Assembly: GCF_030294945.1 (NCBI RefSeq)
Contig: NZ_AP018448.1
Location: 7,908,501-7,972,500, forward strand
Direction: 5' to 3'
Length of the DNA: 64,000 bases
Source of the DNA: Streptomyces graminofaciens
GTDB lineage: Bacteria > Actinomycetota > Actinomycetes > Streptomycetales > Streptomycetaceae
The notes under the pieces were generated by a model that saw only the letters and a program-made list of their open reading frames with translations, ran no database searches and was not told the DNA's origin. Below, piece by piece: positions 37,925 to 48,297 of this stretch. Both the position numbers and the translations under genes were made by a program. Numbering within the stretch: position 1 is the first letter of the stretch; every line of letters begins with the position of its first letter.

Positions 37925-38601
37925 CCCTCGCCCAGGCACAACACGGCCTCCTCGCCCAGGCACAACACGGCTTTCTCTCCCCGACCGGCGTCGAGATCGT
38001 CTTCCTCCTCGTCGGCCTGGTCACCCTCGGCGCCGCGCTCGTCACCGTCACCACCCGACAACTGGTGCACGCCGCCCTTTGGCTGGTCGTCACCCTTGGC
38101 GGCCTCGCCGTCGAGTACCTCCTGCTCACCGCCGAGTTCATCGCCTGGGTGCAGGTCCTCATCTATGTCGGTTCCGTCGTCGTCCTCCTCCTCTTCGGTC
38201 TGATGCTCACCAGGGCCCCCATCGGCCGCTCCCCGGACGCCGACTCCGGCAACCGCTGGGCTGCCCTCACCGTGGCCGTCGCCGCGGCCGCCGCCCTCGT
38301 CTGGGTTGTCGTCGACGCCTTCCGCACCACCTGGATCGACCTCGACGGCCCCGCCGAGGGCTCCACCAAGGCCACCGGCGAAAGCCTCTTCCAGAACTGG
38401 GTCCTCCCCTTCGAGGCCCTCTCCGTCCTCCTCCTCGCGGCCCTGGTCGGCGCGATCGTCCTCTCCCGCAAGACGAAGACGGATGCGAGCTCTCCCCCTG
38501 TGAACTCCCGCGCCGTGATCGGCAGTTCCCCAGCCGTCCCGGATTCCCGTAATCACCCGATCGAGGGACATGACCCGGCCGAGCAGGAAGGTGCCCGCTG
38601 A
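37921..38601 (+). CDS. nuoJ: NADH-quinone oxidoreductase subunit J
   Basis: A 226-residue membrane subunit with five helices. The third helix ([25 protein letters not shown]) is the conserved pi-bulge helix. The N-terminus begins with a duplicated LAQAQHG from a short direct DNA repeat (about 37924-37970), and the last 35 residues are a polar extension. The GTGA overlap with nuoI and TGATG junction with nuoK indicate coupled translation. Confidence 0.93.
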   Translation: MTLAQAQHGLLAQAQHGFLSPTGVEIVFLLVGLVTLGAALVTVTTRQLVHAALWLVVTLGGLAVEYLLLTAEFIAWVQVLIYVGSVVVLLLFGLMLTRAPIGRSPDADSGNRWAALTVAVAAAAALVWVVVDAFRTTWIDLDGPAEGSTKATGESLFQNWVLPFEALSVLLLAALVGAIVLSRKTKTDASSPPVNSRAVIGSSPAVPDSRNHPIEGHDPAEQEGAR

Positions 38602-39008
38602 TGCACCTCGCCTATCCCGCCGTGCTCTCCGCCCTCCTCTTCTCCACCGGCCTGTACGGCGTCCTCGCCCGCCGCAACGCGATCCTCGTCCTGATGTCCG
38701 TCGAGCTGATGCTCAACGCCGTCAACCTCAACCTCGTCGCCTTCGACGTATGGCTCAGCAAGACCGCCGAGGAGACCCTGCACTCGGGCCAGGCCCTGAC
38801 CCTGTTCACCATCACCATCGCCGCCGCCGAGATCGGCATCGGCCTGGCGATCGTCCTCGCCGTCCACCGCAACCGCGGCACCGCGGACATCGACAAGCTC
38901 CGCGACACCGCCGAGGGCCACGAGACCGACGGCCCGGACGAGGCCGCCGCCACGGCAGACCAGGCAGACCCGGCCGGGCAGACCGAGAAGGCTGAGGCCA
39001 CCGCGTGA
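38601..39008 (+). CDS. nuoK: NADH-quinone oxidoreductase subunit K
   Basis: A 135-residue three-helix subunit with the intramembrane glutamates expected in [13 protein letters not shown] and [14 protein letters not shown], which belong to the proton path. It is about 35 residues longer than usual owing to an acidic Ala/Asp/Glu tail. The start overlaps the nuoJ stop by 1 nt and the stop overlaps the nuoL GTG (GTGA). Confidence 0.94.
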   Translation: MHLAYPAVLSALLFSTGLYGVLARRNAILVLMSVELMLNAVNLNLVAFDVWLSKTAEETLHSGQALTLFTITIAAAEIGIGLAIVLAVHRNRGTADIDKLRDTAEGHETDGPDEAAATADQADPAGQTEKAEATA

Positions 39009-40999
39009 CCACGACCACCCTCGCCGTCCTCGTCCCCCTCCTCCCGTTCCTCGGCGCCGCCGCCGGCCTGCTCCTCGGCCGCACCGCCCCCGGCTTCGTC
39101 CGCCCCCTCGCCGTACTCCCGACCCTCACGGCCTTCGCCCTGGCCGTACTGGTCGCCGTACGTCAAGGCGGCGACGCCGCCGTCAACGCGGCCACCGAAC
39201 TGACCCCGACCGGCTCGATCCCCATCGAGCTCGCCCTGTACATCGACGGCTTCGCCGCCCTCGTCGCCGTCCTGGTCGGCCTGGTCGCCACCTGTGTGCA
39301 GATCTACTCGACGGGCTATCTCCGCGACGACCCGCGCTACCCCTCCTACGCCGCTCTGGTCTCCCTCTTCACCTCCGCGATGCTCCTCGTCGTCTACTCC
39401 GGCGACCTGATGGTGCTGCTGGTCGGCTGGGAGATCATGGGTATCTGCTCGTACTTCCTGGTCGGCCACTACTGGGAGACCCCGGAGGCCCGCGCCGCCT
39501 CTCTCAAGGCCTTCCTGGTCACCAAGCTCGGCGACGTCCCCTTCCTCATCGGCCTGTTCGCCCTCGCCACGGACGCCGGCTCGTTCCGCATCACCCGGAT
39601 TCTCGCCACCGTCGCCGACGGCGGCCTGGACCACCCGACCCTGATCGCCCTGCTGCTCCTCGCCGGTGTCGCGGGCAAGTCCGCCCAGTTCCCGCTGCAC
39701 ACCTGGCTCCCCGACGCGATGGCGGGCCCGACGCCGGTCTCGGCGCTGATCCACGCCGCGACGATGGTCGCCGCCGGTGTCTACTTCATCGCCCGGCTCC
39801 TCCCGGTCTTCGCCGCCTCCTCGGCGGCCCTGGTCGTCCTCGCCGTCATGGCCGCGATCACCATGGCCGGCTCGGCCCTCGCCGCCCTCGCCCAGGACGA
39901 CATCAAGCGCGTCCTCGCCTACTCGACGATCGGCCAGCTCGGCTACATGACCGGCGCCCTCGCCGTCGGCGACCGCGGCGCCGCCGTCTTCCACCTCCTC
40001 TCGCACGGCGCCTTCAAGGCCCTGCTGTTCCTCGCGGCCGGCGTGATCATCCACGCCGTCGGCACCAACTCCCTCGCCGCCATGTCCCGTATGAGCAACC
40101 TGCGCTCTCGCGTCCCCGACGCCTACTGGACGATGACCGTGGCCCTCCTCGCCCTCGCCGCGATCCCGCCCTTCAGCGGCTTCTTCTCGAAGGAGTCCGT
40201 CCTCGGAGCAGCCGAGCACGCCGCCACCGGCCACGCCGAGAACATCCCCGGCGCCGCGGGCTGGACCGTCCTTGTCGCCGGCGTCCTCACGGCCCTGCTC
40301 ACCGCCGCCTACGCCACCCGCCTGTGGCTGCTCGCCTTCCACGGCCGGGGCACCGAAGCCCCCGACCACGGCCGCCAGCCGCTCACCATGACCGTGGTGC
40401 TCTGGGTGCTCGCCGTCCCGTCCCTCGCCCTCGGCGGGTTCGCCTACGGCAGGCTCCCCGACTGGTTCGACGGCGACGACCTGGCACCCACCCTCACCAC
40501 ATCCGTCCTCGGCACGGGCGTCGCCCTGGCCGGCGGACTCGTGACCTACGGCGCCTGGCGGTACACCAGGGCGCAAGCGGCCGACGTACCCCTGGGAGCC
40601 GTCGCCGCCCACCCCGAGGGCGACGCCGGACAGGTCGAGGCGGAGGCCATCGCCAGCCACGCACCCGCCTACGGAGACCTGGCCTCGGCACCCGACCCGG
40701 CGGACCCGGGCCGCCTCCTGCTCGGCCCGCTGCACCGCCACGCGGCCACCGGCTTCCACCTCGACGCCGTGTACTCGGCGCTCTTCGTCCGCCCGGTCCA
40801 GGCCGGTGCGAGTCTCGTCCGATTCCTCGACCGCGAGGTCGTCGAGACCTACGTACGCGGCGCGGGCGCCCTGCCCCGTCTCCTCGGCGCGGCCGTGCGG
40901 CGCGCCCAGACCGGCAATGTGCAGACCTATGTGAGCGCGCTGCTCGCCGGCACCGTCGTCCTGGCGGTCGCCGCCCTCCTCGTCGCCACGGGAGCGTGA
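39005..40999 (+). CDS. nuoL: NADH-quinone oxidoreductase subunit L
   Basis: A 664-residue antiporter-like proton pump subunit with 14 or more helices. Key segments are [17 protein letters not shown] (conserved Glu), the broken-helix [24 protein letters not shown], and the lysine-bearing [19 protein letters not shown]. It includes the C-terminal region expected to form the long lateral helix. It overlaps nuoK by 4 nt and is separated from nuoM by 6 nt. Confidence 0.95.
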   Translation: MTTTTLAVLVPLLPFLGAAAGLLLGRTAPGFVRPLAVLPTLTAFALAVLVAVRQGGDAAVNAATELTPTGSIPIELALYIDGFAALVAVLVGLVATCVQIYSTGYLRDDPRYPSYAALVSLFTSAMLLVVYSGDLMVLLVGWEIMGICSYFLVGHYWETPEARAASLKAFLVTKLGDVPFLIGLFALATDAGSFRITRILATVADGGLDHPTLIALLLLAGVAGKSAQFPLHTWLPDAMAGPTPVSALIHAATMVAAGVYFIARLLPVFAASSAALVVLAVMAAITMAGSALAALAQDDIKRVLAYSTIGQLGYMTGALAVGDRGAAVFHLLSHGAFKALLFLAAGVIIHAVGTNSLAAMSRMSNLRSRVPDAYWTMTVALLALAAIPPFSGFFSKESVLGAAEHAATGHAENIPGAAGWTVLVAGVLTALLTAAYATRLWLLAFHGRGTEAPDHGRQPLTMTVVLWVLAVPSLALGGFAYGRLPDWFDGDDLAPTLTTSVLGTGVALAGGLVTYGAWRYTRAQAADVPLGAVAAHPEGDAGQVEAEAIASHAPAYGDLASAPDPADPGRLLLGPLHRHAATGFHLDAVYSALFVRPVQAGASLVRFLDREVVETYVRGAGALPRLLGAAVRRAQTGNVQTYVSALLAGTVVLAVAALLVATGA

Positions 41000-41005
41000 G
41001 CAGGC

Positions 41006-42580
41006 GTGATCGATATCAACGAGTCCGTGATGCAGTTCCTTCTGGCGTTCGTCGTCGTCGGACCGCTCATCGGCGCCGCCGCCGCTCTCCTGCCGGCCCC
41101 GCCCGGGCTGAAGGGGAAGTCACCCGAGCAGGCCGTGCTCCGCCACGGCGTGACCGTGACCGGCGCCGTGCTCATCGCCGCGATCGCCCTGGCGCTCGGC
41201 TTCGACCACGACCATCCGTCGAAGATGCAGGCCAGCACGGACATCAGCTGGATCCCCGCACTCGACGTGCGCATCCACCTCGGCATCGACGGCATCTCCC
41301 TCCCCCTTCTGGCCCTGACCGCGCTGCTGACCTTCCTCTGCGCGCTCTACTCCTACTTCAAGATGCCCGCGGGCCCGTCCCCGAAGGCCTTCGTGGCCCT
41401 GCTGCTCGTCCTCGAGTCCGGCACCCTCGCGACCTTCGCCGTCCTCGACCTGCTGCTGTTCTTCCTCGCGTTCGAGATGGTGCTCATCCCGATGTACTTC
41501 CTCATCGCCCGCTGGGGCGGCGAGCAACGGACCCAGGCGGCTTGGAGATTCATCCTCTACACCCTGCTCGGTTCCGTGGTCATGCTTCTCGGCCTGCTCC
41601 TGATCGGAATCAGGGCGGGCACATTCGACATGGTGGCACTCGCCACTGACAATCACCCCGAGCTGACCACATCCGTGCAGGTCATCGCCGTTTTGTCGAT
41701 CGGGATCGGGCTCGCGGTCAAGACCCCGATGTGGCCGCTGCACAGCTGGCTGCCGGACGCCCACACCGCCGCCCCGACCGTCGGCTCGGTCCTGCTGGCC
41801 GGCGTCCTGCTCAAGATGGGTACGTATGGATTCGTCCGGATCCTGCTGCCGATCACCCCCGACGGCTTCCGCACCTTCGCGCCATACCTCGCCGCCTTCG
41901 CGGTCGTCGGAATCATCTACGGATCCCTCGCCTGCCTCGCCCTCGCCAAGCAGGGCGCGAAGGGCGACCTCAAACGCCTCATCGCGTACTCGTCCGTGGG
42001 CCACATGGGCTTCGTCCTCCTCGGCATCGCCACGATGACCCCGACCGGCGTTAACGGCGCGCTCTTCGCCAACATCGCCCACGGTCTCATCACCGGCCTG
42101 CTGTTCTTCCTGGTCGGCGCGTTGAAGGACCGAACCGGCACCACCGACCTCGACACCCTCGCCCAGGAGACCGGCGCCGCCCTCTACGGCAAGGCACCCC
42201 GCCTCGGCGGCCTGCTCGCCTTCGGCGCCGTCGCCTCGCTCGGCCTGCCGGGCCTCGCCGGATTCTGGGGCGAGATGCTCGCGCTGTTCGGCGCGTTCCG
42301 GCCCGCCGACGGCCTCAGCCGCCCGGCCTTCCTCACCTTCATGGCGATCGCCGCGTTCGGCACGCTCCTCACCGCCGCGTACATGCTCATCGTGGTCCGC
42401 CGCGTCTGCATGGGCGCCGCCCCGCAGGAGGGACCGAAGGTCGCCGACGTACAGACGTACGAATTCGCCGCCTGGACCCCGCTCGTCGCACTCACCGTCC
42501 TCGCCGGCCTCTGGCCCGCGGCCCTGCTCGGACTGACCGACCCGGCCGTGCAGCAGCTCCTCGCAGGAGGCACCCGATGA
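41006..42580 (+). CDS. nuoM: NADH-quinone oxidoreductase subunit M
   Basis: A 524-residue antiporter-like subunit. It has the conserved Glu in FEMVLIPMYFLI, the PLHSWLPDAHTAAPTVGSVLLAG broken helix and KGDLKRLIAYSSVGHMGFVLLG. GTG 41006 is used, which gives MIDINESV. An internal ATG nine codons later is possible. ATGA overlap with nuoN. Confidence 0.95.
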   Translation: MIDINESVMQFLLAFVVVGPLIGAAAALLPAPPGLKGKSPEQAVLRHGVTVTGAVLIAAIALALGFDHDHPSKMQASTDISWIPALDVRIHLGIDGISLPLLALTALLTFLCALYSYFKMPAGPSPKAFVALLLVLESGTLATFAVLDLLLFFLAFEMVLIPMYFLIARWGGEQRTQAAWRFILYTLLGSVVMLLGLLLIGIRAGTFDMVALATDNHPELTTSVQVIAVLSIGIGLAVKTPMWPLHSWLPDAHTAAPTVGSVLLAGVLLKMGTYGFVRILLPITPDGFRTFAPYLAAFAVVGIIYGSLACLALAKQGAKGDLKRLIAYSSVGHMGFVLLGIATMTPTGVNGALFANIAHGLITGLLFFLVGALKDRTGTTDLDTLAQETGAALYGKAPRLGGLLAFGAVASLGLPGLAGFWGEMLALFGAFRPADGLSRPAFLTFMAIAAFGTLLTAAYMLIVVRRVCMGAAPQEGPKVADVQTYEFAAWTPLVALTVLAGLWPAALLGLTDPAVQQLLAGGTR

Positions 42581-44100
42581 GCTCCCTGGCCCAGCCCCTG
42601 GCCGAGTCCGTCGTCCAGTCCGTCGACTGGCTCGCTGTCGCGCCGCCCACCGTCGCCGCGATCGTCGGCCTCGCCGTGCTCATCGCCGACCTCTTCGTGG
42701 GCGACGCCAAGAAGGCACTGCTCGGTTGGACGTCGGTCGCCGGTCTCGCCGTCTCCACGCTGGCCCTGCTGCCACTCCTGGACGGCGACCGCGCCACCTT
42801 CTGTCTGACCGGCGACCCGGACGTCTGCAGCTACACGGCGGACCGCTTCACCATCGTCATCCAGTTCCTGGTTCTCGGCGGCGCTCTCCTCGCGGCCCTG
42901 TTGTCGATGACGGCCCTGAAGGACGCGAAGAAGGAACTCCCCGAAGGGGAGTTCTGGTTCCTGCTGCTGTCGTCCGCCGCAGGCGCGGCCCTCCTGCCCG
43001 CCTCACGCGACCTCGCGACCCTCGTCGTCGCCCTGGAGGTCGCCTCTCTGCCCGCCTTCGCCCTCGTCGGCATCAGACACGGCGACAAGCGGTCCTCCGA
43101 GGCGGCCCTGAAGTTCTTCCTGTCGTCCGTCACCGCGACCGCCGTCAGCCTGATGGGCATCAGCTTCCTCTACGCCACCACGGGCACCCTGTACCTCACC
43201 GAGATCGCCGAGCGCATACAGGACGTCGACGGCCAGCTCCACACCCTCGCCCAGGCGGGCGTCGTCCTCACCCTCATCGGCTTCGCCTTCAAGACAGCCG
43301 CCGTACCGTTCCACTTCTGGGTCCCGGACACCTACGTGGGCGCCCCTCTGCCGGTCGCCGCCTACCTGTCGGTCGTCGGCAAGGCGGTCGGCTTCTCCGG
43401 ACTCATCCTCATCACCGTCGTCGCCCTCCCCCCGTACGCCGACGTCTGGGGCCCGGCCCTCGCCGCGCTCGCCGCCCTCACCATGACCGTCGGCAACGTC
43501 GGCGCCCTCAGACAGCAGGCCACGCGCGCGTACAGCGCGGTACGGCTCCTCGCCTGGTCGTCCGTCGGCCAGGCCGGCTACCTCCTGGTGCCGATCGCGG
43601 CCGCGGCCTACTCCAAGGACGCCGAGAAGGCGATCGGTTCCACCGTGGCGTACGCCCTGATGTACGCGGCCGTGAACCTCGGAGCCTTCGCCGTGGCCGC
43701 CCTCGTAGGCCGTACGAAGCCCCTGAACCGCGTCAGCGACTACCGAGGCCTGTACGCGGCGAGCCCCCTCAGCGCCCTGCTTCTGGCCTTCTTCCTGCTC
43801 TGCCTCGCCGGTCTGCCCCCGGGCATCATCGGCCTCTTCGCCAAGGTCACCGTCTTCTCGGCCGCTGTCGACGCGGGCCTCGGCTGGCTCGCTGTCGTTA
43901 TGGCCGTCAACGTCGTGATCGCGCTGTTCTACTACCTCCAGTGGACCGCGCTGCTGTTCCGCGCCCCCGAGGGCGAACCCCAGCGGCACCGCGTCCCGGC
44001 CCCCCTGACCGCCGCGATCGCCCTCACCGGGATCCTCGGCATCGCCCTCTCCGGAGCCCCCCAGCTAGTACTCCGCTTCGCCGACACGGGCCTCTTCTAG
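42577..44100 (+). CDS. nuoN: NADH-quinone oxidoreductase subunit N
   Basis: A 507-residue antiporter-like subunit that closes the operon. The broken helix PFHFWVPDTYVGAPLPVAAYLSV, a membrane Glu in VVALEVASLPAFALVG and ATRAYSAVRLLAWSSVGQAGYLLVP are as expected. It ends with TAG at 44098. No nuoD, E, F or G lies anywhere in the window. No convincing terminator follows immediately. Confidence 0.95.
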   Translation: MSSLAQPLAESVVQSVDWLAVAPPTVAAIVGLAVLIADLFVGDAKKALLGWTSVAGLAVSTLALLPLLDGDRATFCLTGDPDVCSYTADRFTIVIQFLVLGGALLAALLSMTALKDAKKELPEGEFWFLLLSSAAGAALLPASRDLATLVVALEVASLPAFALVGIRHGDKRSSEAALKFFLSSVTATAVSLMGISFLYATTGTLYLTEIAERIQDVDGQLHTLAQAGVVLTLIGFAFKTAAVPFHFWVPDTYVGAPLPVAAYLSVVGKAVGFSGLILITVVALPPYADVWGPALAALAALTMTVGNVGALRQQATRAYSAVRLLAWSSVGQAGYLLVPIAAAAYSKDAEKAIGSTVAYALMYAAVNLGAFAVAALVGRTKPLNRVSDYRGLYAASPLSALLLAFFLLCLAGLPPGIIGLFAKVTVFSAAVDAGLGWLAVVMAVNVVIALFYYLQWTALLFRAPEGEPQRHRVPAPLTAAIALTGILGIALSGAPQLVLRFADTGLF

Positions 44101-44327
44101 CGCCCGTACGGCATCCCCACGCGCGCGTGCGCGGACACGTACGAGTCCCACGCGCGTGTGCGAGCCATGCCCCGCAGTCACCCGGACGGCCTCCGGCCGA
44201 CCCGCGCGCACAAGGGAACTAGTGTCTCCCGCCTGGCGTTGACCAGTACGGGAGGGTCCACTGAGAAGTGGAGTCAACAGCAGCAGAAGCAAAGGGTTCC
44301 CCTGCCGCACGACTTGGAGGGCGTACC

Positions 44328-45191
44328 GTGCACCGCCGGCACAACGGGCTCAGGACCGCCGTACTCCTCGGGGGACTGTCCGCACTCATCATCGTCATAG
44401 GAAGCTTCTTCGGCCGTACGGGCCTGATCATCGCCGTCTTCGTCGCACTCGGCACGAACGCGTACGCGTACTGGAACAGCGACAAGCTCGCTCTACGCGC
44501 GATGCGCGCCCGCCCGGTGAGTGAATTCGAGGCCCCGGCGCTGTACCGCATGGTCCGTGAGCTCTCCACCCAGGCCCGCCAGCCCATGCCCCGCCTGTAC
44601 ATCTCCCCGACGGACGCGCCCAACGCGTTCGCGACGGGCCGCAACCCGCGCAACGCGGCCGTGTGCTGCACGGACGGCATCCTGCGGCTGCTCGACGAGC
44701 GCGAGCTGCGCGGCGTCATCGGCCACGAACTGAGCCACGTCTACAACCGGGACATCCTGATCTCGTCGGTCGCCGGCGCGCTCGCCTCGGTGATCATGTT
44801 CCTGGTCAACTTCGCCTGGCTGATCCCGATCGGCCGCTCGGACGACGACGATGGCCCCGGCCTCCTCGGTCTGCTGCTGATCATGATCCTGGGACCGCTC
44901 GCCGCGAGCCTCATCCAGCTCGCGATCAGCCGTTCCCGGGAGTACGAGGCGGACGCCTCGGGCGCCCACCTCACCGGCGACCCCCTGGCCCTCGCCAGCG
45001 CCCTGCGCAAGCTCGAGGCAGGCACGAAGCAGCTCCCCCTGCCCCCGGAGCCCCGTATCGAGACCGCGAGCCACATGATGATCGCGAACCCCTTTCGCCC
45101 AGGCCAGGGGCTGTCCAAAATGTTCTCCACACACCCGCCGATGGCAGAACGCATCGCCCGGCTCGAAAAGATGGCAGGTCGTCACCAGTGA
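44328..45191 (+). CDS. htpX: HtpX-like M48B membrane zinc metalloprotease
   Basis: A 287-residue membrane protease for quality control of damaged membrane proteins. The zinc motif HELSH has ligands H133 and H137 and catalytic E134. The third ligand is probably E205 in [13 protein letters not shown]. Two N-terminal helices (about 11-45) and two central hydrophobic stretches (about 150-170 and 178-200) fit HtpX topology. GTG 44328 with GGAGGG 6 nt upstream is preferred to an ATG at 44268. Confidence 0.93.
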   Translation: MHRRHNGLRTAVLLGGLSALIIVIGSFFGRTGLIIAVFVALGTNAYAYWNSDKLALRAMRARPVSEFEAPALYRMVRELSTQARQPMPRLYISPTDAPNAFATGRNPRNAAVCCTDGILRLLDERELRGVIGHELSHVYNRDILISSVAGALASVIMFLVNFAWLIPIGRSDDDDGPGLLGLLLIMILGPLAASLIQLAISRSREYEADASGAHLTGDPLALASALRKLEAGTKQLPLPPEPRIETASHMMIANPFRPGQGLSKMFSTHPPMAERIARLEKMAGRHQ

Positions 45192-45583
45192 AGACCATTC
45201 TCAACATCATCTGGCTCATCCTGAGCGGTTTCTGGCTCTTCCTCGGCTACCTGCTCGCGGGTGTGCTGCTGTGCATCACCATCATCGGCATTCCGTTCGG
45301 CGTCGCGTCGTTCAGGATCGGCATCTATGCCCTTTGGCCCTTCGGGTACACCACGATCGAACGCCGTGACGCGGGCGCGCCCTCCTGCCTCGGCAACATC
45401 CTGTGGTTCGTCCTGGCCGGCTGGTGGCTCGCGCTGACCCATATCTTCACGGGCCTCGCCCTGTGCCTCACGATCATCGGCATCCCGTTCGGCATCGCCA
45501 ACTTCAAGCTCGTCCCGCTCTCGCTGCTGCCCCTGGGCCGCGAGATCGTCTCTACGGACCAGCCGTTCGCCGGACGCTGGTAG
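45188..45583 (+). CDS. YccF-domain inner membrane protein
   Basis: A 131-residue membrane protein made of two YccF repeats: each half has a hydrophobic LL(A)[22 protein letters not shown] block followed by LWPFG or LLPLG. Function is unknown. Its GTG overlaps the htpX stop (GTGA), so the two are co-expressed, perhaps in membrane protein homeostasis. Confidence 0.88.
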   Translation: MKTILNIIWLILSGFWLFLGYLLAGVLLCITIIGIPFGVASFRIGIYALWPFGYTTIERRDAGAPSCLGNILWFVLAGWWLALTHIFTGLALCLTIIGIPFGIANFKLVPLSLLPLGREIVSTDQPFAGRW

Positions 45584-45589
45584 GCGCCT

Positions 45590-46212
45590 GTGTGTGTTGG
45601 GGGGAGGGACAGCCGAAGTACGCCCTGCTGTCGTAGGACTGGGAAGCCGAGTTCAACGGCGAGGACATCGACCCGCCATTGCGGAGCGCACCACGTTCGA
45701 CACCGCCTTGACCAACCGGCACTTGTCCAAGCTCGACGCGGCCGCGGCGCCACCTACCACCTCGACGGCCGCCATCACCGACGACCAGGCCTTCTTTGCG
45801 CCCTCGGCGAGGCTGTGAACGGCCCCGGCGTCTAGGGCGTGTTTTGAAAGTCCCGTCTGCCCCGCGACGCCTGGCACGGCACCTCGCCGCGTTGTCGGGG
45901 TCGTCCGCGTACGCCCAGTACGCGGACGACCCTCCGCCCTGCGATGCACCGCCCCGCACCAGACGCCGCGGGCCCCGCCCTCCAGGCGAACGACGCTACT
46001 TTCGAAACACGCCCTGGTTCGGCCGCTGCCCGACCCGGGCCCGCAACGCCGGCGGCTTCGGCGCCACCTGGCCCTTCACCCTGGCCTGGCACGACGCCCA
46101 TGTCGCCCGCGAGTGCCTGGGCCTCACACCACTCATCGGTCCCCGCCCGGAAACCTTCGAGGAACTCCGCGCTTTCCTAGCGGAGAGCCGTATCCAGGTC
46201 CACCTCGACTGA
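45590..46212 (+). pseudogene. Degenerate stretch with gene remnants, interrupted by a MITE
   Basis: No intact gene is present. A frame near 45620-45690 reads DWEAEFNGEDIDPP between stops. After the MITE, bases 46016-46212 read as a plausible protein C-terminus (TWPFTLAWHDAHVAREC then PRPETFEELRAFLAES). These may be pieces of one or two decayed genes. The reading-frame evidence is weak. Confidence 0.35.
45834..46015. mobile_element. 182-bp MITE-like element
   Basis: It has 18-bp terminal inverted repeats with one mismatch (45834-45851 AGGGCGTGTTTTGAAAGT; 45998-46015 inverted). Inside is a perfect 15-bp inverted repeat with a 5-nt loop (45898-45912, 45918-45932; arm GGGTCGTCCGCGTAC). There is no transposase frame. 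A target-site duplication is not evident. The ends resemble those of IS5-type elements of Streptomyces, from memory. Confidence 0.78.
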
Positions 46213-46272
46213 GCGCCCGCTCACTTATCCACAGCCCGCCCGATTGTTAGTGCCACCCTGCATCATGAATCC

Positions 46273-46839
46273 ATGACCGAGATCGAGCAGTTGCTGGAGA
46301 GGGTGGCGGAGGAGGCCCGCAACACCCGCCCGTGGGGCTGGACTTCACTCCCCTCGCCCGTGACCACGGCCGCGCTCGCCAGGGCCGAGGCGACGCTGGG
46401 CTTCGCCCTGCCGCCGCTGCTCGCCGCCCTCTATCTACGGATAGGGGACGGTGGATTCGGCCCCGACGCCGGCCTGTGGCCCCTGCTCGACAGCCCGTTC
46501 GCCGACGGGCCCGCCGCCGTCCCGCAATATCTCGCGAACCGCGAGAGCGGCCCTGAGGACACCAATTGGCCCTGGCCCGAAGGCGTCCTACCCATAGCGT
46601 ATTGCTGCTGTGGAGCGTGCGTGTGCGTGGACTGCACCACGCCGGAGGGCACCGTCCTGTTCTTCGAGGCGAACGCCAACGGAGCAGACCAGGCCTGGTA
46701 CGTGGAAGAGCCAGGCCTCGCTGAATGGCTTCGCACCTGGCTCGACGACACCAGCGGGTACGACGACGCGGGCGGGGTGAAGGAACTGGTCTCCTGGCCC
46801 GACTTCCGAATACGCACGGCGGCTGCACAGGCCGAGTGA
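46273..46839 (+). CDS. SMI1/KNR4 (SUKH) family protein
   Basis: A 188-residue SUKH-domain protein. The hallmark LPPLLAALYLRIGDGGFGPD is at about residues 46-65, then the GLWPLLD strand. SUKH proteins are commonly immunity proteins against polymorphic toxins. A Cys cluster (YCCCGACVCVDC, about 110-121) is unusual and may bind a metal. No toxin gene is adjacent. It is the first gene after the degenerate MITE stretch. Confidence 0.83.
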   Translation: MTEIEQLLERVAEEARNTRPWGWTSLPSPVTTAALARAEATLGFALPPLLAALYLRIGDGGFGPDAGLWPLLDSPFADGPAAVPQYLANRESGPEDTNWPWPEGVLPIAYCCCGACVCVDCTTPEGTVLFFEANANGADQAWYVEEPGLAEWLRTWLDDTSGYDDAGGVKELVSWPDFRIRTAAAQAE

Positions 46840-46849
46840 GCGTGCCCGC

Positions 46850-48121
46850 TCACGGCTTGCTCGACGGCTCCCGGCGCCCATCCCACCACCGCCGTACGCC
46901 GTACGCGACTGCTCCGACACCCAGTACGGCCGCGCCCACGGCCACCGACACCGCAGGCAGCGCGAAAGCCAGGGTCACGCATCCGACGAGCCCGACCACC
47001 GGTACGCCCCGGGAAACCGGTGCCGGGCTCAACGTCCAGGCGGAAGCGTTGGCGACCGCGTAGTACGCGAGCACACCGAAGGAGGAGAAGCCGATCGCGC
47101 CCCGGACGTCGACCGTGGCGGCCAGCACGGTGACCACGGCGCCGACGGCCAGCTCGGCCCGGTGCGGCACCTGGAAGCGGGGGTGCACGGCGGCCAGGGC
47201 GCCCGGCAGATGCCGATCCCTGGACATGGCGAGCGTCGTGCGCGAGACACCCAGAATCAGCGCCAACAGCGACCCGAGCGCGGCCACGGCGGCGCCCACC
47301 CGTACCACGGGCACCAGCCCCGGCACCCCGGCCGCCCGTACCGCCTCGGCCAGCGGAGCCGAGGCCTGCCCCAGCCCACCGGAACCGAGCACGGAAAGGA
47401 CCGCGACAGCGACAGCGACGTACACGACCAACGCGATGCCCAGCGCGAGAGGGATCGCGCGCGGAATGGTGCGCGCCGGATCCCGTACCTCCTCGCCGAG
47501 GGTCGCGATCCGCGCGTACCCGGCGAACGCGAAGAACAGCAGACCGGCCGCCTGAAGCACCCCGCCCACGCCCCCGGACGCCCCGATGCCCAGCCGCCCG
47601 GCATCGGACGCGCCGGACCCCAGACACACGACGACCACGGAAGCGAGGACCGCCAGCACCACAGCCACGATCACACGGGTCAGCCAGGCCGACTTCTGGA
47701 CGCCGCCGTGGTTCACGGCGGTCAGCGCCACCACGGCGGCCACCGCCACGGCGTGCGCCTGCTCCGGCCAGACGTACGCGCCGACGGTGAGCGCCATCGC
47801 CGCGCACGAGGCCGTCTTGCCGACGACGAACGACCACCCGGCCAGATATCCCCAGAAGGCGCCGAGCCGCTCACGCCCGTACACATACGTGCCGCCCGAG
47901 GCGGGATACACGGCGGCCAGGCGTGCCGACGACAGGGCGTTGCAGTACGCGACCACGGCGGCGACGCCGAGACCGAGCAGCAGCCCGGACCCGGCGGCGC
48001 GTGCCGCGGGGCCCAGCGCCGCGAAGATGCCCGCACCGACCATCGACCCGAGACCGATGACCACCGCGTCCCCGACCCCGAGCGTGCGGCGCAGTGGGGC
48101 GTCCGAACCGGGTTGTGTCAT
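46850..48121 (-). CDS. APC-superfamily amino acid permease
   Basis: A 423-residue transporter with about twelve helices. The first helix carries GLGSMVGAGIFAALGPAA, the conserved GAGIF substrate motif. FFAFAGYARIATLGEEVRDPARTIPRAI marks helix 6 and the following loop. It is likely a cationic or small amino acid/polyamine permease; the substrate is not deducible. ATG 48121 has AGGG 8 nt upstream. It converges on the SUKH gene, separated by 10 nt. Confidence 0.88.
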   Translation of the reverse strand: MTQPGSDAPLRRTLGVGDAVVIGLGSMVGAGIFAALGPAARAAGSGLLLGLGVAAVVAYCNALSSARLAAVYPASGGTYVYGRERLGAFWGYLAGWSFVVGKTASCAAMALTVGAYVWPEQAHAVAVAAVVALTAVNHGGVQKSAWLTRVIVAVVLAVLASVVVVCLGSGASDAGRLGIGASGGVGGVLQAAGLLFFAFAGYARIATLGEEVRDPARTIPRAIPLALGIALVVYVAVAVAVLSVLGSGGLGQASAPLAEAVRAAGVPGLVPVVRVGAAVAALGSLLALILGVSRTTLAMSRDRHLPGALAAVHPRFQVPHRAELAVGAVVTVLAATVDVRGAIGFSSFGVLAYYAVANASAWTLSPAPVSRGVPVVGLVGCVTLAFALPAVSVAVGAAVLGVGAVAYGVRRWWDGRREPSSKP

Positions 48122-48297
48122 GCGCCGCACCCTACTGATCAGCGCAACCGGCGGACGTCACGGAGGCGTCCTCCACGACAACAAGACAAGAAGTACGCAC
48201 GCGCCACGGCCCGGCCGCGGCGGAAAACGCAGTGCGAGCACGGGTATGCACAGCTCAGGTGCGGCTTAGGTACAGCAGGGAAGGGCAGGTTCACGGC

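Noticed and set aside
45835..46014. Target-site duplication of the MITE
   Set aside because: Flanking bases CTA and TGG do not match under any sensible boundary choice, so none is claimed.
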